Shown here one piece after another: positions 1-7,979 of a DNA stretch of 29,281 nucleotides (position 1 is its first letter; the number at the start of each line of letters is the position of its first letter). This stretch comes from CAYVTD01 sp964454445. Lineage in GTDB: Bacteria > Bacteroidota > Ignavibacteria > Kapaibacteriales > UBA2268. A program made the translations under genes and the position numbers. The stretch lies in contig CAYVTD010000039.1 in NCBI GenBank assembly GCA_964454445.1, positions 1 to 29,281 of the forward strand, written 5' to 3'. Below the pieces are notes generated by a model. It did not search any database. It was not told the origin of the DNA and saw nothing but the letters and a program-made list of their open reading frames with translations.

Positions 1-569
1 GGACAGCTGTCTCAAAATTTACTCTTTTACTTGCAGTTTCAGCTACTATTACAACTGTAATGTTTTTTACTTATTCAGAATTCTCCGTCATCACTGTCTT
101 CGGAAACGAGTTCTTAGAAGCATCTACTGTTTTAAAAATTTTGATGGTTTCAACATTTTTTGCCTACATCAATGTAGCAATGAATGTGCCTCTTATTGCT
201 TGGAAAATGGAAAAACAAGCTATGATTGCTATTATTATCGGCAGTTCTTTCAACATTATTCTCAATTTTATTGTAATTCCAATTTATTCTTATAATGGGG
301 CTGCCTTGGCGGCATTGGCAAGCGAATTTGGTGTTTCTATCGGTTTATCATATTTCTTTTTTAAGCATTTAAAAAAATTTTATCTTGTTTATTATTTTAA
401 ACTACTTTTGATTGGGATATTAAGCGGTTCTTTGGGATATTATGCTATGATCTTGAATATTCATACTTTTGTAGCTATTGCGATAACTTTTAGTATTTTT
501 GTAATTATCGTTTTTGCTTTTAAGATAATTAGTATTGAAGACATTAAGAAGTATATTTTTCATAGTTAG
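1..569 (+). CDS. Polysaccharide flippase (Wzx/MOP superfamily), C-terminal part
   Basis: The reading frame is open from base 3 and has no start in the window, so this is the last ~189 residues of a longer integral membrane protein. It is almost wholly hydrophobic, with about five predicted membrane segments separated by short basic loops. The stretch with NVPLIAWKMEKQAMIA followed by NIILNFIVIPIYSYNGAALA is typical of the second half of MOP-superfamily oligosaccharide flippases, which move lipid-linked glycan units across the inner membrane. It heads a same-strand run with UDP-galactopyranose mutase and polyprenyl-phosphate-arabinose genes, which fits export of a furanose-containing surface glycan. 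Its stop codon lies inside the first unit of a heptanucleotide repeat that runs up to the next gene. Substrate cannot be deduced. Confidence 0.82.
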   Translation, partial: TAVSKFTLLLAVSATITTVMFFTYSEFSVITVFGNEFLEASTVLKILMVSTFFAYINVAMNVPLIAWKMEKQAMIAIIIGSSFNIILNFIVIPIYSYNGAALAALASEFGVSIGLSYFFFKHLKKFYLVYYFKLLLIGILSGSLGYYAMILNIHTFVAIAITFSIFVIIVFAFKIISIEDIKKYIFHS

Positions 570-598
570 GAGTTGGGAGTTAGGAGTTTGGAGTTAGA
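564..598 (+). repeat. Five tandem 7-bp units (consensus AGTTNGG) between flippase and glf
   Basis: Reading from 564: AGTTAGG, AGTTGGG, AGTTAGG, AGTTTGG, AGTTAGA. The first unit contains the TAG stop of the flippase (567-569). The fourth and fifth units supply the only GGAG/AGAG purine stretch ahead of the glf ATG at 603. The repeat period is 7 and not a multiple of 3, so the array is not translated as a peptide repeat. Gain or loss of units would change the spacing between the two genes. Confidence 0.75.
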
Positions 599-602
599 GA
601 AG

Positions 603-1727
603 ATGAAATATGATTATTTAATAGTTGGGGCAGGATTTGCCGGTTGTGTTACTGCTGAACGGATTGCTTCGCAACTCGATAAAAAAGTTATGATAATCGA
701 TTCGAGGGGGCATATTGGCGGTAATTGCTATGATTATTTGGACGAAAACAGTATTCTTGTCCATAAATATGGACCTCATGCCTTTCATACAAATAACAAA
801 AGGGTGTGGGATTACCTTTCCAACTTTACAGAATGGAATAATTATAATCATCTGGTGCTTGCCCTTATTGATGGCAAAAATATACCCTTGCCATTTAATA
901 TAAATTCTATATATCAACTCTTTGATTTTGATTATGCAAATAGAATTGTTGATTTGCTTATAAATACTTATGGTGCTGGAATGAAGATTCCTATTCTTCA
1001 TTTAAAACGCACTAATAACGAAGAATTGCAAAAGCTCGCAGATTTTATTTACACTAAAGTTTTCCTTGGTTATAATCTTAAACAATGGTCGCTTCGCCCT
1101 GAAGAACTTGATTATTCCGTTTCTTCACGTGTTCCTGTATTCATTTCACGCGATAATCGCTATTTCCAAGACCGCTATCAAGGATTGCCCCTAAAAGGCT
1201 ATACTGTACTTTTTGAAAAAATTATTAATCATAAAAATATTGAATTGCTATTAAATACAGAATTTAAGTCTGTAATGAATGATATAAAATATGATAAATT
1301 GATTTATACCGGAGAGATAGATTACTTTTTTGATTATATATATGGCGATTTGTCATATAGAACGCAAGTATTCGATATTAAAACTTATAACCAGCAATAT
1401 TATCAAGAGATTGCACAGCTAAACTATCCTAATGATTACGATTATATAAGAACAACAGAGTTCAAGCACTTTTACAAGCAAAAGACCAATAAAACGTCGA
1501 TTGCCTTTGAATATTCGAAACCTTGCATAAAAGAAATAGACGAGCCATATTACCCAATTCTACAAGAAAAAAACGAGCAGATTTTTCAAAAATATAAGAA
1601 AGAAGCAGAGAAGCTCGACGGTCAAGTTTTTTTCATTGGCAGGCTTGCTGAATATAAATATTACAATATGGACCAAATAGTAGGAGTGGCTTTGCAGTTG
1701 TTTGAAAAGAAAATATCTAAAAGCTGA
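603..1727 (+). CDS. glf: UDP-galactopyranose mutase
   Basis: Flavoenzyme that interconverts UDP-galactopyranose and UDP-galactofuranose in the cytoplasm, giving the donor for galactofuranose in surface glycans. The N-terminus MKYDYLIVGAGFAG carries the dinucleotide-binding GxGxxG motif, followed by the family signatures HIGGNCYD and GPHAFHTN. The central block has NLKQWSLRPEELDYSV and RYFQDRYQGLPLKGYT, both characteristic of bacterial UGMs. Length (374 residues) is normal. A TTG codon 30 bases upstream (573) is in frame, but its codons are the heptanucleotide repeat, so the ATG at 603 is preferred. The stop overlaps the next start by one base (TGATG), so it is co-translated with the HAD-UbiA fusion. 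Confidence 0.95.
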   Translation: MKYDYLIVGAGFAGCVTAERIASQLDKKVMIIDSRGHIGGNCYDYLDENSILVHKYGPHAFHTNNKRVWDYLSNFTEWNNYNHLVLALIDGKNIPLPFNINSIYQLFDFDYANRIVDLLINTYGAGMKIPILHLKRTNNEELQKLADFIYTKVFLGYNLKQWSLRPEELDYSVSSRVPVFISRDNRYFQDRYQGLPLKGYTVLFEKIINHKNIELLLNTEFKSVMNDIKYDKLIYTGEIDYFFDYIYGDLSYRTQVFDIKTYNQQYYQEIAQLNYPNDYDYIRTTEFKHFYKQKTNKTSIAFEYSKPCIKEIDEPYYPILQEKNEQIFQKYKKEAEKLDGQVFFIGRLAEYKYYNMDQIVGVALQLFEKKISKS

Positions 1728-3157
1728 TGACAAACAGGGACAACATACCATTAGTTGCTGACCTGGACGGCACAATCATAGTAACTGACACACTTCTTGA
1801 ATCGACGATTATCGCTATTAGAAGAAGACCTTTTATTCTGTTTTTACTTCCTTTTTGGATATTGAAAGGAAAACTATTTTTTAAACAAAGCATTGATCAT
1901 TATGCTCGCTGTCACCCCGAATTACTTCCTTATCGACAGGATGTTCTTGATTTTATCAAATTAGAAAAGAAAAAAGGAAGAAAAATTGTTTTAGCCACTG
2001 CAACAGTCAAGCCAATTGCCGATAGTGTAAGCGATTATCTCGGTATTTTCGATGAAGTGATCGCTACAGAATCTGTTAATCTTCGCTCTAATGAAAAAAG
2101 TCGTGTTCTTATTGAAAAATATGGGGAACGTGGTTTCGATTATATAGGCGATTCCAAGGCAGATATTGCCGTCTGGGCTTCTTCTGGTGTTGCACATATC
2201 GTCCATCGGACAGAAAGTTTAACAAAAAAAGCTCAAAAATCCGGCAATGTTGGCAATGTGTTTTTCCCGGAGCAAACAACAATCAAGGATTTCATTAAGG
2301 AGATACGTGTTTATCAGTGGATAAAAAATATTTTGATTTTGCTCCCATTGCTAATGGCTCATTTGGTTGCAGATTTCCATCTCATTATTCTTAATATCAT
2401 TGCATTTTTTGCATTCAGCTTGACGGCATCATCTGTTTATGTTCTTAATGATTTGTTCGATATCGAGGCAGACCGTGCCCACAAGCGAAAGCGCTTTCGT
2501 CCTATTGCGTCAGGGAAAATTAACGTTCCATCTGCATTGTACCTATCTATCTTTCTTTTCTCTATTGGCATCATTTTTTCAATCTTTTTTCTTCCTTTAA
2601 ATTTTTTTCTTGTTCTTGTGGTCTATCTGATACTGACAACACTGTATTCATTTTCGTTAAAAGAAATATATATTGTTGATATTATTATACTTGCTGGTTT
2701 ATATACTTTAAGATTGATTGCTGGCGGGATGGCGGTTGATGTCGAAGTTTCCTATTGGATGCTTGCTTTTTCGTTGTTTTTATTTTTAAATCTTGCTATT
2801 GTAAAAAGATATACAGAATTAAATCAATTGGTCGAGACTAATGAGACAAAAGCAAAGGGTAGAGGCTATCATGTCGAAGATTTAAGTTTGCTAAGGAGTT
2901 TGGGAACTTCGAGTGGCTATCTTTCGGTGCTTGTGTTTGCTTTGTATGTCAATAGCAAAGAAGTGCTTGGATTGTACAAAAGACCTGAAATGTTGTGGGC
3001 TATTGCCCCTATGCTATTATATTGGATAACGCGGATTTGGTTTGTTGCCCATAGGGGCAAAATGCACGACGACCCAATAGTATTCACTGCAAAAGACCCG
3101 GTGAGCTATGTAGTTGGATTTTTGGTTTTAATTTTAATAATTGGAGCTGCTTTATGA
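1727..3157 (+). CDS. HAD-family phosphatase / UbiA prenyltransferase fusion (polyprenyl-phosphate phosphoribosyltransferase type)
   Basis: Two domains. Residues 1 to ~190 are a HAD hydrolase: DLDGT motif at 12-16 with nucleophile D12, ATAT near 90, and GDSKAD at 141-146. Residues ~195-476 are a UbiA prenyltransferase with about eight membrane helices and the metal-diphosphate motif NDLFDIEADR at 241-250. Some UbiA relatives (mycobacterial Rv3806c) attach phosphoribose from PRPP to decaprenyl phosphate, the first step to decaprenyl-phosphoryl-arabinose. The intermediate is then dephosphorylated; in mycobacteria a separate protein is proposed to do this. The next two genes are DprE1- and DprE2-like, so I infer that the UbiA domain makes the polyprenyl-phosphoribose and the HAD domain removes the 5-phosphate. 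It overlaps glf by 1 base and dprE1 by 4 bases, so translation is coupled. HAD-UbiA fusions exist in other bacteria; substrate assignment here rests on neighbours. Confidence 0.87.
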   Translation: MTNRDNIPLVADLDGTIIVTDTLLESTIIAIRRRPFILFLLPFWILKGKLFFKQSIDHYARCHPELLPYRQDVLDFIKLEKKKGRKIVLATATVKPIADSVSDYLGIFDEVIATESVNLRSNEKSRVLIEKYGERGFDYIGDSKADIAVWASSGVAHIVHRTESLTKKAQKSGNVGNVFFPEQTTIKDFIKEIRVYQWIKNILILLPLLMAHLVADFHLIILNIIAFFAFSLTASSVYVLNDLFDIEADRAHKRKRFRPIASGKINVPSALYLSIFLFSIGIIFSIFFLPLNFFLVLVVYLILTTLYSFSLKEIYIVDIIILAGLYTLRLIAGGMAVDVEVSYWMLAFSLFLFLNLAIVKRYTELNQLVETNETKAKGRGYHVEDLSLLRSLGTSSGYLSVLVFALYVNSKEVLGLYKRPEMLWAIAPMLLYWITRIWFVAHRGKMHDDPIVFTAKDPVSYVVGFLVLILIIGAAL

Positions 3158-4467
3158 GTTTAAATGATTATGAATCTTGGGGACGTTATCCGAAACAACT
3201 ACCAGCCCAAGTTGAAAAGTTGTTTTGGAGAAGCGAGATCCCCGATTTTAATAAGTTTTCAAAGCCTGTTCTTCCTTATGGTTGTGGGAAAAGCTATGGC
3301 GATAGCTGTTTGAATGAGAATGGTGTATTGCTCGATACTCGCGGAATAAATCGTTTCATTAGCTTTGACCGCGAAAAGGGAATTTTGCGCTGCGAAGCCG
3401 GCGTTACTCTGGAGCAAATACTCGATTTTGCGTTGCCATTAGGCTGGTTCCCGGCGACTACTCCCGGAACCAAACTAATAACAGTTGGGGGTGCATTAGC
3501 GAACGATGTTCACGGTAAAAATCATCATAAGGGGGGCACTTTCGGTCGCCACGTTAGGAAATTCGAGCTTGTCCGCTCAAATGGTGAAAGAATTATATGT
3601 TCGCCCGAAGAGAATTCTGATATGTTTTCCGCCACAATTAGCGGTTTAGGGCTTACTGGCTTGATTACCTGGATGGAAATACAGTTATCGCCTTGCCCAA
3701 GTGAATTTTTTGCTATGGAAGCTATTAAATTTGACCGTTTGGAAGAGTTTTATGAAATAAACCAAGATTCTGAAAAAGATTTTGATTATACGGTCGCCTG
3801 GGTGGATTGCACTGCACGGGGTAGCTCGATGGGTAGAGGTATTTATAATCGTGGGAACCACGCCGATCCAAAAAAAATGGATATTCCAGAAATAAAAAAG
3901 AAACCACCAAAAGCATTGCCAATCGAAGCGCCATTTATTAATTCCTGTACTGTAAATGCTTTTAATAAATTATATTTTAACAAACAAATGAACAAGATTG
4001 AAAAGGATATTGTTCATTATGATCCATTCTTTTATCCGCTCGATACTGTTTACCATTGGAATCGCGCTTATGGAAAAAATGGTTTCTTGCAATATCAGTT
4101 CGTTATTCCGTTCGGAAAAGAGCAGCAAACGTATAAAAAGTTTCTCGAAGCTGTTGCTGTTTCAGGTCTGAGTTCGTTTCTTGTTGTAATGAAAACTTTT
4201 GGTGATGTGGTTTCGCCGGGAATGATGTCGTTTCCGCGACCAGGTGTGAATATGGCAATAGATTTCCGTATGACAGGCGAAAAAACGTTAAAACTGTTAG
4301 ATTATTTGGATAAAATAGTTCGGGAAGCTAATGGAGGATTTTATCCTGCAAAAGATGCAAGAATGAGCAGTAGCGATTTCAAGCGATTCTATCCAAGATG
4401 GAAGGAATTTTTACAATATAAAGATACAAACTTTTCATCGAGTTTTTGGAGAAGGGTTTGTTCCTGA
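3154..4467 (+). CDS. dprE1: Decaprenylphosphoryl-beta-D-ribose 2-oxidase-like FAD enzyme
   Basis: FAD-dependent oxidase of the vanillyl-alcohol-oxidase fold that oxidises the 2-hydroxyl of polyprenyl-phosphoryl-ribose to the keto form. The FAD-binding half carries PYGCGKSYGD near residue 41 and NDVHGKNHHKGGTFGRHV at 117-134, whose His120 matches His132 of mycobacterial DprE1. The C-terminal PAKDAR places Lys400 at the position of the catalytic Lys418. The residue corresponding to the benzothiazinone-reactive Cys387 (NICVD in M. tuberculosis) is alanine here (NMAID, Ala368). Length is 437 residues against about 460 in mycobacteria. The start overlaps the UbiA fusion stop by 4 bases, with GGAG seven bases upstream. 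The adjacent SDR supplies the second half of the epimerisation. Confidence 0.9.
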   Translation: MSLNDYESWGRYPKQLPAQVEKLFWRSEIPDFNKFSKPVLPYGCGKSYGDSCLNENGVLLDTRGINRFISFDREKGILRCEAGVTLEQILDFALPLGWFPATTPGTKLITVGGALANDVHGKNHHKGGTFGRHVRKFELVRSNGERIICSPEENSDMFSATISGLGLTGLITWMEIQLSPCPSEFFAMEAIKFDRLEEFYEINQDSEKDFDYTVAWVDCTARGSSMGRGIYNRGNHADPKKMDIPEIKKKPPKALPIEAPFINSCTVNAFNKLYFNKQMNKIEKDIVHYDPFFYPLDTVYHWNRAYGKNGFLQYQFVIPFGKEQQTYKKFLEAVAVSGLSSFLVVMKTFGDVVSPGMMSFPRPGVNMAIDFRMTGEKTLKLLDYLDKIVREANGGFYPAKDARMSSSDFKRFYPRWKEFLQYKDTNFSSSFWRRVCS

Positions 4468-4519
4468 CGTAAATATTTGAATAATTGAATGAATTTGAAA
4501 AATATAAAAGAAAAATAAC

Positions 4520-4533
4520 AAAAAAGGGTTAGT
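4520..4533 (+). promoter_or_regulatory. Ribosome binding site for dprE2
   Basis: AAAAAAGGGTTAGT precedes the ATG at 4534, giving an AAGGG core about five bases from the start. It is one of the better Shine-Dalgarno matches in the window. The 66-base gap from dprE1 holds no clear promoter or terminator, so the gene is probably still part of the upstream transcript. Confidence 0.5.
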
Positions 4534-5298
4534 ATGAAAAAAAATTTTATTTTTGGAGCTTGTTCTGCAATTGCTCAAGAAACTGCGCAATGTTTTGCCC
4601 GAGATGGCTCGGAGCTTTATCTTGTAGATTTAAAAATGGAACGTCTGCAGGCTGTTCGCGATGATATCTTGACCAAATCGGGTAATGACATCAAAATTCA
4701 TTTAAAAGAAGGAAATGCCCTCGATTTCAATACCCATAATAGCCTTATTGAAGAAGCCGCCGGGCAAATGAAAGGTATTGACGCTGTTTTAATTGCCCAC
4801 GGAACGCTTCCCGATCAAGCAATAATGCAAACAGACAACGAAAAGGCAGTTCGCGAATTCTCGATTAATTGCACTGGCGTTATCTCTTTATGCACAGCTG
4901 CATCAGTTTATTTTGAAAATAAGAATACTTGCTTAGAGAATATGGACAACGGCACAATCGCTGTTATTTCCTCTGTTGCCGGCGATCGTGGCAGGCAATC
5001 AAATTATCTTTATGGTGCCGCTAAAGGCGGTGTTACTGTTTTTCTCTCTGGTTTGCGTAATAGACTGTCGAAAAAGGGGATAAATGTTATCACAATCAAG
5101 CCGGGAATGGTTGATACCCCGATGACTGCCAATATGCCCAAAGGTCCTTTGTTTGCCAAAGCTGCAGATGTGGGCAAAGGTATTTACGAAGCTATGAAAA
5201 ATGGAAAAGATGTTGTTTATTTACCCGGTTACTGGCGGTTTGTTATGATGGTGATTAAATTAATCCCCGAATCCATTTTCAAAAAATTATCTTTATAA
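4534..5298 (+). CDS. dprE2: Decaprenylphosphoryl-2-keto-beta-D-erythro-pentose reductase-like SDR
   Basis: Short-chain dehydrogenase expected to reduce the 2-keto sugar left by DprE1 with NAD(P)H, giving polyprenyl-phosphoryl-beta-D-arabinofuranose. The N-terminal nucleotide fold begins FIFGACSAIAQETA, and IAHGT stands where the NAG motif normally lies. VISSVAGDRG provides the catalytic Ser, and YLYGAAKGG provides the YxxxK pair. The motif KPGMVDTPM is conserved in the family. The C-terminal tail has a hydrophobic stretch (WRFVMMVIKLIP) as seen in DprE2 proteins. Length of 254 residues is normal. Its position directly after dprE1 is the main reason for naming it dprE2 rather than a generic SDR. 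Confidence 0.87.
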   Translation: MKKNFIFGACSAIAQETAQCFARDGSELYLVDLKMERLQAVRDDILTKSGNDIKIHLKEGNALDFNTHNSLIEEAAGQMKGIDAVLIAHGTLPDQAIMQTDNEKAVREFSINCTGVISLCTAASVYFENKNTCLENMDNGTIAVISSVAGDRGRQSNYLYGAAKGGVTVFLSGLRNRLSKKGINVITIKPGMVDTPMTANMPKGPLFAKAADVGKGIYEAMKNGKDVVYLPGYWRFVMMVIKLIPESIFKKLSL

Positions 5299-5307
5299 GA
5301 AAAAAAT

Positions 5308-6642
5308 ATGAATTACACAATAGTTGGAGCGGCCCGTAGTGGTTTGGCGGCGGCATCACTTGCTAAAGAATTGGGACTTACTGTGTTTGTAACGGAATCG
5401 AAAACTGTCGAGCAAATGCCTGAAGCAAAAAAGAAACTTACACGTGACTCTATCGACTCTGAATTTGGCGGAAACAGCGAAAAGGCTTTGCTCAATACTG
5501 ATTGCGTTATTGTTTCTCCTGGAGTTCCTCCAACAGCACGTATTTTAATTGAAGCTGAGACACGTGGAATTGAAATTATCAGCGAACTCGAATTTGCATA
5601 CAGGAATTGCAAGAACCCTATTATAGCAATAACTGGCACTAATGGCAAGACGACGACCACTACTTTGATGGCATATATATTAAACCGCAGTGGTAAAAAG
5701 GCTATTGCCTGCGGAAACATCGGCAGTCCAATGTCTGCTTACGTCAATCATATTTCACCCGATACAATTCTTGTCGCCGAAATTAGTAGCTATCAACTCG
5801 ACCGCGTGAAGACGTTTCGCCCAGATGTTGCTATGATTTTGAATATTACGCCTGACCATCTCAGTTATCATGGTTCTCTTGAGAATTATATTTCTGCAAA
5901 GTACAAAATTTTTTCCATGCAAAATGAAAAAGATTTATTAATTTTGAATGCCGATGATGCAGCAACGTTGGCAGCAAAAAATCACGCGACAGCCAGAATA
6001 GCATATTTTTCAATGAATCCTGTCGAAAATGGGATTTATAGAGAGGGGGAAGCTATGGTTGCTCGTTTTTCGCAGCATAATGAGGAGAAAATTATGTTTT
6101 TTGAAGAAATCCGCATTCCAGGTGTACACAATGCGTATAACTCGATGGCAGCAGCGCTTGCTGCCCGCGCATTCGAAATACGCAATGAGGACATCCGCGA
6201 CTCACTTATGTCTTTCCAAGGCGTCGAGCATCGCTTGGAGTTAGTCCGCATTTTCGATGGCATCGACTTTGTAAATGATTCAAAAGCCACCAACATCAAC
6301 GCTACCTGGTACGCTCTTTCGAGCTATAACCGTCCTTTAATTTGGATAGCAGGTGGTCGTGGCGACAACAACGATTATTCTGAACTCGACGAGTTGGTCG
6401 ATAAGAATGTTAAATCCATTGTTGTCATTGGCGAAGAATCCGACAATATCTTCAATTATTTCTGTTTAAAAAAGCGTGTTCAAAAGTCATTGAGCCTGGA
6501 AGATGCCGTTTTGCAAGCAAAAGATTTCGCAGAAGAAGGCGATATTGTGCTATTTAGTCCAGCTTGTAAATCTTTCGATATGTTTATTAATTACGAGCAT
6601 AGGGGCGAGGTTTTCAAGCAGGCAGTTATGGATATTAAATAA
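5308..6642 (+). CDS. murD: UDP-N-acetylmuramoyl-L-alanine--D-glutamate ligase
   Basis: Cytoplasmic ATP-dependent ligase adding D-glutamate in peptidoglycan precursor synthesis. The sequence shows the UDP-binding N-terminal domain (VIVSPGVPP), the P-loop ITGTNGKTTTT, and EISSYQL. ITPDHLSYHGSLENYISAK follows, with the lysine that is carbamylated in the family. Further on come VEHRLELV, NDSKATNINA and SPACKSFDMF. Length of 444 residues is typical. The start ATG is nine bases after the dprE2 stop with only an A-rich leader. murD normally sits in the division/cell-wall cluster; here it follows a glycan-donor cassette. It converges with the aspartokinase gene, with only four bases between the two stops and no terminator hairpin. 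Confidence 0.95.
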   Translation: MNYTIVGAARSGLAAASLAKELGLTVFVTESKTVEQMPEAKKKLTRDSIDSEFGGNSEKALLNTDCVIVSPGVPPTARILIEAETRGIEIISELEFAYRNCKNPIIAITGTNGKTTTTTLMAYILNRSGKKAIACGNIGSPMSAYVNHISPDTILVAEISSYQLDRVKTFRPDVAMILNITPDHLSYHGSLENYISAKYKIFSMQNEKDLLILNADDAATLAAKNHATARIAYFSMNPVENGIYREGEAMVARFSQHNEEKIMFFEEIRIPGVHNAYNSMAAALAARAFEIRNEDIRDSLMSFQGVEHRLELVRIFDGIDFVNDSKATNINATWYALSSYNRPLIWIAGGRGDNNDYSELDELVDKNVKSIVVIGEESDNIFNYFCLKKRVQKSLSLEDAVLQAKDFAEEGDIVLFSPACKSFDMFINYEHRGEVFKQAVMDIK

Positions 6643-6646
6643 TCGA

Positions 6647-7969
6647 TCAGACATTTTTGTTTGTCATCGAATAATGTAAACTTCTGATTATTTCTTCAGA
6701 ATTGTTGTCAGGTACGACTATTCTTAAGATATTACCACAAAAACAGCGATCATAATGCTTTTCGATTTCGTTCATATTTTCTGAAATAAAGTGATTTGCG
6801 CTTGAAGGCAGGTTTAAACAGCTGATAAGTGAGATATCTTTATCGTATTCAGGGTTAAACTTTGTTGGAAGGATAACTTTTTTGGTTGTAAGCAAATTTA
6901 AGCCAGTTCTCGACATCGAAAGATAATAAGTTGAATTAGTTTTTGCTATTGCATATAAAAGTTCGCATATTTCGTTATAAATAATATCATTTATTTTTAT
7001 GCGAAATAGATTTGGTTTTGTGATAATCATTGTTATTGGTTGAGAAATACTATCAATATTATTATTTATATTTGAATTAATCACAGTGCTATCACCAGTT
7101 GGATTAAATGCTGATCTATAAACAAGTTTGATATTTTTCTCCTCAAGAAAATCCAACATTGAAGGATAGAGTAACTTCATTCCACTCATTGACAGGAAAC
7201 GTGCCGTTTTAAAATCAATGAAAGGAATAAGTTCTGTGTTCGATACTATTTTTGGATCGTTACTGCGGAAGCCCTCAACGTCGGTCCATATAGTTAATTC
7301 TTTGGCATCAAGCATATTGGCGAGCAAGGCTGCTGTTAAATTGGAGCTTTCCATTCCCATCGTAGTAATTTCGCCATTTTCACTCCTTGCAACGAAACCT
7401 TGTGTTAATAGAATACTATTATTTTCAATAGCTGGTAGAATAAATTTTTTTACATTCTGAAAAGTTTTGTCTATTATAGGAGAAGCATTGCCATAATTGT
7501 CGTTTGTAACAATTATATCTGTGGCATTGAACATGGTAAAGGTAAAACCCTGCGAGGAGAAATACTGGCTAACGATTTGCAAAGCAAATAATTCGCCATA
7601 ACTTAAGATCAAATCCATTGTTCTTGGAGTAACTTCTCGCGTAATTGAGATTCCTTTCAAAAAAGAGCGGATTTCTTCTGAAGATTTTTTAAAAAAAGCA
7701 TTGAGTTTATTAATATGTTCGTTTTCTTTAATAAGAAAATGATAAAAACTCGCATTTTCATCAATAACCCCATCAAGTATTTTATATGATTTGCTTTCAA
7801 GTCCAGATTCAGCAGAAATTGCGGCTTCCTGAAGTCTGGAAGTAGATTTGGAGAAAGCAGAAACCACGATTAAAAGGGGTTCTTCTGCCGAAGCTCTTAC
7901 GATTTCGACCATTGCCCGAAAGCCATCAACGCTTTTTAGCACAGCCCCGCCAAATTTCATTACTTTCAT
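6647..7969 (-). CDS. lysC: Aspartokinase family protein with altered active-site motif
   Basis: Amino-acid kinase fold followed by a probable ACT region, 440 residues, normal for a monofunctional aspartokinase (first step from aspartate to Lys, Thr and Met). Visible motifs are KFGG at 5-8, SYGELFA around 123 (catalytic Glu) and IWTDVEGFRSNDPKIV. However, the usual GRGGSD-type motif is replaced by GMESSN (205-210). The Arg and Asp that contact substrate in characterised enzymes are therefore Met and Asn. The usual KVLHP is KLLYP. The protein may be a divergent active form or a regulatory paralogue. An in-frame start at 8023 would overlap the upstream gene by 44 bases; the ATG at 7969 is preceded by AAGAGCT and fits the KFGG start of the family. 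It appears to be the last gene of the GAF-GT operon. Confidence 0.8.
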   Translation of the reverse strand: MKVMKFGGAVLKSVDGFRAMVEIVRASAEEPLLIVVSAFSKSTSRLQEAAISAESGLESKSYKILDGVIDENASFYHFLIKENEHINKLNAFFKKSSEEIRSFLKGISITREVTPRTMDLILSYGELFALQIVSQYFSSQGFTFTMFNATDIIVTNDNYGNASPIIDKTFQNVKKFILPAIENNSILLTQGFVARSENGEITTMGMESSNLTAALLANMLDAKELTIWTDVEGFRSNDPKIVSNTELIPFIDFKTARFLSMSGMKLLYPSMLDFLEEKNIKLVYRSAFNPTGDSTVINSNINNNIDSISQPITMIITKPNLFRIKINDIIYNEICELLYAIAKTNSTYYLSMSRTGLNLLTTKKVILPTKFNPEYDKDISLISCLNLPSSANHFISENMNEIEKHYDRCFCGNILRIVVPDNNSEEIIRSLHYSMTNKNV

Positions 7970-7979
7970 AGCTCTTGTT

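Noticed and set aside
618..1001. Open frame on the minus strand inside glf
   Set aside because: It is fully covered by the well-supported glf reading frame and shows no protein family features.
5313..5720. 135-codon minus-strand frame inside murD
   Set aside because: Shadow of murD; composition mirrors the antisense of conserved motifs such as the P-loop.
6640..6660. Bidirectional terminator between murD and the aspartokinase gene
   Set aside because: Only four bases separate the stops and no stable hairpin could be drawn there.
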